Source of the DNA: Heloderma charlesbogerti
Taxonomy: Eukaryota > Chordata > Lepidosauria > Squamata > Helodermatidae
Reading direction: 5' to 3'
Assembly: GCA_026122225.1 (NCBI GenBank)
Contig: JANEZZ010000739.1
Coordinates: 496,001 to 560,000 of the forward strand
DNA: 64,000 bases
Shown one piece after another: positions 57,776 to 64,000 of the stretch. The position numbers and the translations under genes were made by a program. The notes beneath the pieces were generated by a model. That model saw only the letters and a list, made by a program, of their open reading frames with translations, was not told where the DNA came from and ran no database searches. Positions within the stretch are counted from its first letter, which is position 1. Each line of letters opens with the position of its first letter.

Positions 57776-57781
57776 AATAAA
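57776..57781 (+). terminator. Polyadenylation signal of TPPP2 copy B
   Basis: AATAAA 62 nt after the stop. The surrounding 3' UTR aligns by eye with copy A, supporting gene duplication including the 3' end. Confidence 0.75.
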
Positions 57782-58137
57782 CAACTGCTCCAGTTCCGTT
57801 CTTTCTTGTGTGTGTATCTGGCATCTAAAAGATTTAGGCTTCTTCTCCTGATCTTGAAGGCTGCATCCTCTCTCCTCCTATGTCTCGATCTGTGATGCGA
57901 GGAAAACCAAGGGAAATGTTTTAATACTTGTGCCCTTTCGCTTTGATTTCTGAAATGCAAAGATGGGAAGAGGCTTCATATTGGCACATGGTGTGAGGTC
58001 TTAGGTGTACTTTGCTTGTACGTTCCAATCGAGGCATCTAGTTCTTAGCTCGGTGGCAAAAAAAGTAAAATCAAGCACTTTCTGTTTGCCAGTCTTTAGA
58101 TCTCAACAGTCTAGTAGACCTGTGGGGTGTTAAAAGT

Positions 58138-58235
58138 CTGGCAGTGTAATCCTGTGTACTACTAAAGATGTAAGATGTACTGAGTTCACTGGGGCTTATT
58201 CCCAGTTAAGGATGTGTAGGACTGCAGCTTTAAGG
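58138..58235. repeat. Short palindromic repeat, family D
   Basis: CAGTGTAATCCTGTGTACTA, ACTGAGTTCACTGGGGCTTA, then GATGTGTAGGACTGCAGC. Confidence 0.55.
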
Positions 58236-58335
58236 TGCACCATCTAGCAGTTTAGTGCCAGCAGTCACTGTGGACCAGCCCCTCTGCTTAAGATATAGGA
58301 GGCCCAAATACACTGTCCTTCGAAATTTCTTCCTC

Positions 58336-58370
58336 CGTGTGTGTGTGTGTGTGTACTTTGTGTGTGTGTA
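58336..58370. repeat. (GT)n microsatellite
   Basis: GT runs at 58338-58354 and 58359-58369. Confidence 0.9.
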
Positions 58371-58799
58371 TTGTTCCCTATTGCCATACCATTGCCAGGA
58401 GCACAGTGGCACACCTGGCTCAAAGTGGCAGGTGTCACTGTTGATGAGTTCTTTTATGTACATCCAGGCCCTAGGGAGTGAACAGAGGGATGAGCAGTCC
58501 ACGTACCTGGTCCTTGGGGCTTTTTGGAACTCGCAGAGGCATCTGTACCTTGCTGTCCTTGAGCAAACAATATGCTGAATAGCATCCTAACTAGGATATT
58601 ATTGAATGAGCTTCTGCAGGCAAGAGATGAAGCATACAATAGAAATCGATTGGGGAAACAGGGCTCCTTGGGTACTTTTGAAAACTGTATGTTCCCCCTC
58701 CACTGTTGCATTACAAGCATGGATTTCTTTCTATATCCTCGCAATGACAAGAGATTCCATTTTGTCCTTTAGCTTCATGCTGATAGAATATAACTAGAT

Positions 58800-58892
58800 T
58801 CTTCTGTTACAATTATTTTAATTTATTGTCATCAGCTGCCTTGAGCTCTGTTGATGAAAGGAGGGATAGAAAAGTTTTAAATAAATAATAGT
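58800..58892 (+). mobile_element. L2-like 3' tail
   Basis: TCAGCTGCCTTGAGCTC, GGAGGGATAGAAAAG and TTTAAATAAATAATAG; the end of an L2 3' UTR. Confidence 0.55.
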
Positions 58893-59069
58893 AGTCAAGC
58901 AAATGCTACAAATCTCTTTTTTCCCCATTTCCATTTTATTTGTAAAATGATTGGCGGGGGGAGATTTTAAAGTTTTTAAAATCCCTGTGAAACATTTTCC
59001 CCACCACAAACTGTCAAAAACTTATTGGAATGTTACATTTTTAACAGAAAAAGGAGAGAGGAAGGATCT

Positions 59070-59501
59070 GACAATGCAACCATGAATCCAACCAAATATA
59101 ACTGGAAAATTTCAGGCTTCTTCAGTTTGCGCTTATACGCAGCAAATATTTCCAAAAACTTAATGCTTTGTTTCATAAATTTTTGGTGGGTTCCTTTCCA
59201 CCAAGAATATCTTTGAAAAGGATGCAACATCCAATTAAGGAAGACGGGTTCAGTTTTCCTGTTCTAGCTATGTACCATTGGGCCTATTTGCTGAATTGTA
59301 CTAAATTTTGGTCTTTTCCACTTAGATTAGATTTTCCACCTTGGTCAGTGTTGGAATCTTCTTGTCTGGATCCTCTCTTTAAATGGATGGAATTAGATTC
59401 TCAGCATATTACGGCAGACAGAGCTCCTCCCACAATTTTGGCAGTTAGAGAAGTGGGGCGTATAATGTCACGTCAATTTCAGTTTGACCCATTTTCCCAT
59501 G
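59070..59501 (+). mobile_element. L1/Tx1-type LINE, C-terminal region, left part
   Basis: Codes for the region after the reverse transcriptase of an L1-type ORF2 (PPRISLKRMQHPIKEDGFSFP, MYHWAYLL). It is cut at 59501 by the RTE insertion and resumes in the same frame at 62281. The left limit is approximate. Confidence 0.7.
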
Positions 59502-62270
59502 CTTGTTGTTGTTGTTTATTTGGTCAGTCGCTTCGGACTCTTCATGACTTCATGGACCAGCCCACACCACAGCTTCCTGTCAGCCGTCGCCACTCCAGCT
59601 CCCCCAAGGTCGAGTCCGTCACCTCCAGAATATCATCCAAACATCTTGCCCTTGGTCGGCCCCTCTTCCTTTTGCCTTCCACTTTCCCTAGCATCGGCAC
59701 CTTCTCCAGGGTATCCTGTCTTCTCATTATGTGGCCAAAGTACTTCAGTTTTGCCTTTAATATCATTCCCTCAAGTGAGCAGTCTGGCTTTATTTCCTGG
59801 AGTATGGACTGGTTTGATCTTCTTGCAGTCCAAGGCACTCTCAGAATTTTCCTCCAGCACCACAGTTCAAAAGCATCTATCTTCCTTCACTCAGCCTTCT
59901 TTATGGTCCAGCTCTCGCAGCCATAGGTTACTATGGGGAATACTATTGCTTTAACTATGCGGACCTTTGTTGTCAGTGTGATGTCTCTGCTCTTAACTAT
60001 TTTATCAAGATTTGTCATTGCTGTCCTCCCAAGAAGTAAACATCTTCTGATTTCCTGGCTGCAGTCAGCGTCTGCAGTAATCTTTGCGCCTAGAAAGACA
60101 AAGCCTGTCACTGCCTCCACGTTTTCTCCCTCTATTTGCCAGTTATCAATCAAGCTGGTTGCCATAATCTTGCTTTTTTGAGGTTTAACTGCAACCCAGC
60201 TTTTGCACTGTCTTCTTTCACCTTCGTCATGAGGTTCCTCAGCTCCTCCTCACTTTCAGCCATCAAAGTGGTATCATCTGCATATCGGAGATTGTTAATG
60301 TTTCTTCCAGCGATTTTAACTCCAGCCTTGGCTTCATCAAGCCCAGCACGTCGCATGATGTGTTCTAAATGCAAGTTGAATAGGTAGGGTGAGAGTATAC
60401 AACCCTACCGTACTCCTTTCCCAATCTTAAATCAGTCCGTTGTTCCGTGGTCTGTTCTTACCGTTGCTACTTGGTCGTTATACAGATTCCTTAGGAGGCA
60501 GACAAGATGACTTGGTATCCCCATACCACCAAGAACTTGCCACAATTTGTTATGATCCACACAGTCAAAGGCTTTAGAATAGTCAATGAAACAGAAATAG
60601 ATGTTTTTCTGAAACTCCCTGGCTTTCTCCATTATCCAGCGGATATTGCAATTTGGTCTCTAGTTCCTCTGCCTTTTCTAACCCCAGCTTGTACATCTGG
60701 CAATTCTCTTTCCATGAATTGTTGGAGTCTACCTTGCAAGATCTTGAGCATTACCTTACTGGCATGCGAAATAAGTGCCACTGTTCGATAGTTTGAACAT
60801 ACTTTAGTGTTTCCCTTTTTTGGTATGGGGATATAAGTAGATTTTTTTCCAATCTGTTGGCCATTCTTGTGTTTTCCAAATTTGCTGGCATATGGCATGC
60901 ATCACCTTGACAGCATCATCTTGCAAGATTTTAAACAGTTCAGCCAGGATACTGTTGTCTCTTGCTGCCTTGTTATTAGCAGTGCTTCTTAAGGCCCATT
61001 CAACCTCACTCTTCAGGAAGTCTGGCTCTAGCTCACTGACCACACCATCGAATCTATCCCCGATATTATTATCCTTCCTATACAGATCTTCCGTATATTC
61101 TTGCCACCTTTTCTTGATCTCTTCTGCTTCTGTTAGGTCCTTGCCATCTTTGTTTTTGATCACACCCATTTTTGCCTGGAATTTACCTCTGATGTTTCTA
61201 ATGTTCTGGAAGAGGTCTCTTGTCCTTCCTATTCTATTATCTTCTTCCGCTTCCACGCATTGCTTGTTTAAAAATAATTCCTTATCTCTTCTGGCTAACC
61301 TCTGGAATTTTGCATTTAATTGGGCATATCTCCCCCTATCACTGTTACCTTTTGCTTTCCTTCTTTCTTGGGCTGCTTCCAGTGTCTCAACAGACAGACA
61401 TCTTGCCTTCTTGGTTTTCTTTTTCTTTGGGACGTTTTTTGTTGCTGCCTCCTGAACAATGTTGCAAACTTCTGTCCATAGTTCTTCCGGGACCCTATCT
61501 ACTAAATCTAGTCCCTTAAATCTATTCTTCACCTCCACTGCATATTCATTAGGAAGATTAGTGAGCTCATATCTCACTGATCTGTGGGTCTTCCCTATTC
61601 TCATTAGTCTGATTCTAAATTGGGCAATAAGAAGTTCGTGATCTGAACTACAGTCAGCTCCAGGTCTTGTTTTGACCAACTGCATAGATGTCCGCCACCT
61701 TTGGCTACAAAGGATGTAGTCAATCTGATTTTGGTGTGGACCGTCTGGTGAAGTCCATGTATAAAGTCGTCTCTTAGGTTGTTGGAAGAGAGTGTTTGTT
61801 ATGCACAGTGAGTTGTCTTGGCAAAATTCTATCAGCCTATGTCCTGCTTCATTTTGTTCTCCCAGACCATGCTTGCCTGTAATTCCAGGTGTCGTTTGAC
61901 TACCCACCTTAGCATTCCAGTCTCCTGTAATGAAAATAACATCTTTGTTTGGCGTACTATCCAGTAGGTCCTGCAGATCCTCATAGAACTGATCTACTTC
62001 TGCTTCTTCAGCATCTGTGGTTGGGGCGTATATTTGGATCACTGTGATGTTAAATGGCTTACCCTGAATTCGAATTGAGATCATTCTGTCATTTTTTGGA
62101 TTGTATCCAAGCACTGCTTTAGCCACTTCGTTATTAATTATGAAGGCTACTCCATTTCTTCTGTGGTCCTCTTGTCCACAGTAGTAGATCTGGTGGTCAT
62201 TTGATGTGAAGTGGCCCATTCCAGTCCATTTCAGTTCACTGACACCCAAAATGTCTATATTTAATCTTGA
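59502..62270 (-). mobile_element. RTE-clade LINE (BovB-like, second family), 5'-truncated, inserted in an L1
   Basis: A 489-codon open stretch (62273-60804) holds the endonuclease, with GDWNAKVG, QIDYILCSQRW and SDHELLIAQF, then the start of the reverse transcriptase. Further pieces at 60898-60632, 60632-60432, 60374-60150 (catalytic YADDTTL intact), 60165-59887 and 59838-59542 complete it with frameshifts and stops. The 3' end is an (ACA)n-like tail at 59502-59515. Its C-terminus differs clearly from the 28.7-kb element, so it is another RTE family. Flanks carry a 9-bp imperfect target duplication (59493-59501 and 62273-62281, one mismatch). Confidence 0.9.
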
Positions 62271-63334
62271 CATTCCCCATGATAAATTGACTTTATGAAG
62301 AAATCCAGATTTAAGAATTGAAAAGAAAATGTTTTTATGGCAGACCTGGACAGATAAAATTATTTTTACCTTGGATCAATTAGTGGGGGTCAATGATGAG
62401 TTCTTATTCTCAACTTTGCGAGGCCAATTTGATTTGCCTGTTACACCGGCATGGCAATATTTGCAATGGAAACATTTGTTGGTGTCTAGATTGGTCCTGC
62501 TGTTTTTACTGCTTCGGAGTCTCCTTCACTACTGGAAATACTAATTGAAGCTGATCAGATATATCGACCTACGATTCATGTTTATAAATATTTATTATCA
62601 AAGAATAAATATGATACAAGGGGTTTACAGCAGGAATAGAACAGGACCATCCTATTTTGTTTAATCAGTGGACTGCCATTTTGGCATCTGTATCAGATAT
62701 TTCAACAGATCTTCGGTTACGTCTCATTCAGCAAGAACTTTTGTTTCGGGTCTGTTGGACGCCACAACGACTTTTTAATAAAGGTTTGTCAAATTTGGCT
62801 GACTGTTGGAGGTGCAGTACAGTCAATGCTTTTCTTATTCATACGTTTTGGAAATGCCCGATAGTTGTCTCCTTTTGGGAGGAAGTTATTATACAGATAA
62901 ATTTTGTATTGGAAAGCTCTTTGATATTTACTGATGTAAATGTTCTTTTAAATTACTAACGTGCTTCTTGGAATGTAACACATGGTAAGTGTAAATGGAT
63001 TGTTCATGCCCTCTTGGTTGCTAAAAGAGTGATACTACGATACTGGAAGGATAAAAGCTCACCGCCCATAATGCAATGAATTGAAGACTTAACAATGCTA
63101 GCAGCATTTGAAAGAGTGGTATATAGGCGTAACTTGTAAATGGACTTATATATGGATATTTGGTCTGCTTTTACTGAAGTTTATGTGTGACCTAGATTTT
63201 CTTTTTTTTCTTTTTTTTTAGAATATTGTAATAATTCGAAACTGAGGGGCTTAGAATGTTGTTATACTTTTTTCTCTTTGGTTTTATGTTTTTTTTCTTT
63301 GTTTTGTTTGTTGAAATTCACAATAAAAATGTGG
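62271..63334 (+). mobile_element. L1/Tx1-type LINE, C-terminal region, right part and 3' UTR
   Basis: Continues the L1 ORF2 (WQTWTDKIIFTLDQLV, then a CWRC...H..W.CP motif near 62810-62855 typical of the L1 C-terminal zinc knuckle), with one TGA near its start and a frameshift. The 3' UTR is T-rich and ends close to CAATAAAAAT at 63322-63331. Confidence 0.75.
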
Positions 63335-64000
63335 GGGGGAGTTTGGAGCAGGGCACAAGGCAAAACTGTCTTCTGTCTCCCTTGGTATTTGATTTGTGCT
63401 TGGAAACTTCGGTGTGTGCAATTAGGCAAAGCAGAGACATGTATGGTTTTGTGCAAGAGCAGGCTGAATATAAAGCAGCTTTATATGTAGATGATTTGTT
63501 GTTATTCATCAGTATGTTAGAGTCTTCTATACCAAAATTAGTAAGATTAATTGATACCTTTGGTACACTTTTGGATTATAATATTAATTGGTCAAAACCT
63601 GAATTCAGGCCTGTAGGTAGCATCAAGGGGGCCGCGGTGGCTTAGTGGTTAAGACACTGAACTGCAGACCGGATGGTCGGCAGGACAGCAGTTCGAGACC
63701 CGAGTGCCGCATGACGGAGTGAGCTCCCATCCTCAGTCCCAGCTCCTGCCAACCTAGCAGTTTGAAAGCAAGAAATTGCAAGTAGATAAATAGGTACCGC
63801 CTCGGCGGGAAAGGTAACAGCGTTCCGTGCACCTCGGTGTTCAGTCATGCCGGCCACATGACCACGGAAGCATCTTCGGACAGTGCTGGCTCTTCGGCTT
63901 AGAAACGGGGATGAGCACCGCACCCTAGAGTCGGACATGACTGGTTGGGGACACCTTTACCTTTACCTTTAGGTAGCATCAAGACACCCAATGTGGTTAC
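63335..64000 (+). mobile_element. Second L1-type LINE fragment, reverse transcriptase, runs off the window
   Basis: Begins directly after the 3' end of the preceding L1. It codes for a reverse-transcriptase segment (EQGTRQNCLLSPLVFDLCLE, ALYVDDLLLF, LLDYNINWSKPEF). The catalytic box is YVDD. It is split by a Sauria SINE (63628-63970) and resumes at 63971. Confidence 0.8.
63628..63970 (+). mobile_element. Sauria SINE, complete, with 13-bp target-site duplication
   Basis: tRNA-derived SINE with the A box (GTGGCTTAGTGG) and B box (GTTCGAGACCC), the family's conserved body (CCGGCCACATGACCACGG, TCTTCGGACAG, GAGTCGGACATGACT) and an ACCTTT repeat tail. The 13-bp direct repeat AGGTAGCATCAAG flanks it (63615-63627 and 63971-63983). 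The exact duplication suggests a fairly recent insertion. This family is known from squamates. Confidence 0.95.

Larger units (their letters stand above)
57782..59000. other. Stretch downstream of TPPP2 copy B, no gene recognised
   Basis: Family D repeat (58138-58235), (GT)n and an L2 tail. No third TPPP2 exon set is seen here. Confidence 0.4.

Overview
The window is vertebrate nuclear DNA, most likely from a squamate reptile (lizard or snake). Genes are sparse and have introns. The rest is filled with old and young transposons: CR1, L2, RTE/BovB and L1-type LINEs, tRNA-derived SINEs, a textbook Sauria SINE at the right edge, and many short palindromic hAT-type elements. Sauria SINE plus BovB is the strongest pointer to squamates. 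There is no operon, CRISPR array, prophage or retrovirus that I can see.

Four protein-coding genes are supported, all on the + strand. (1) ZNF219, 6749-17441: three coding exons that join in phase; a short 5' coding exon with the start codon was not found. (2) A large C2H2 zinc-finger gene I cannot name, 35841-40464: two short phase-1 exons, then one exon carrying 13 fingers. (3) and (4) Two tandem copies of TPPP2 (tubulin polymerization-promoting protein family member 2), 44868-50497 and 54791-57714, each with three coding exons of identical size, 168 residues each. ZNF219 and TPPP2 are also close neighbours on human 14q11.2, so this looks like a conserved block in which TPPP2 was duplicated and another zinc-finger gene lies between.

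Layout: 1-6.7 kb repeats; 6.7-17.5 kb ZNF219 with repeat-filled introns; 17.5-24.2 kb intergenic repeats; 24.2-28.2 kb a near full-length but broken CR1 on the - strand; 28.7-30.5 kb a BovB-type LINE on the - strand; 30.5-35.8 kb old repeats, including a 5S rRNA-like/CR1 chimera; 35.8-40.5 kb the unnamed zinc-finger gene; 40.5-44.8 kb intergenic; 44.8-57.8 kb the TPPP2 pair with hAT and SINE insertions; 59-64 kb an L1-type LINE split by an RTE element, then a second L1 fragment split by a Sauria SINE.

The points most worth a second look are a GC-AG intron in ZNF219 with a possible intronic polyadenylation site just behind it, the module structure of the unnamed zinc-finger protein, the uneven divergence of the two TPPP2 copies, and a 744-bp hAT element holding three near-perfect palindromes. 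No wholly new system was found. Gene names rest on remembered family sequences, not on a search.
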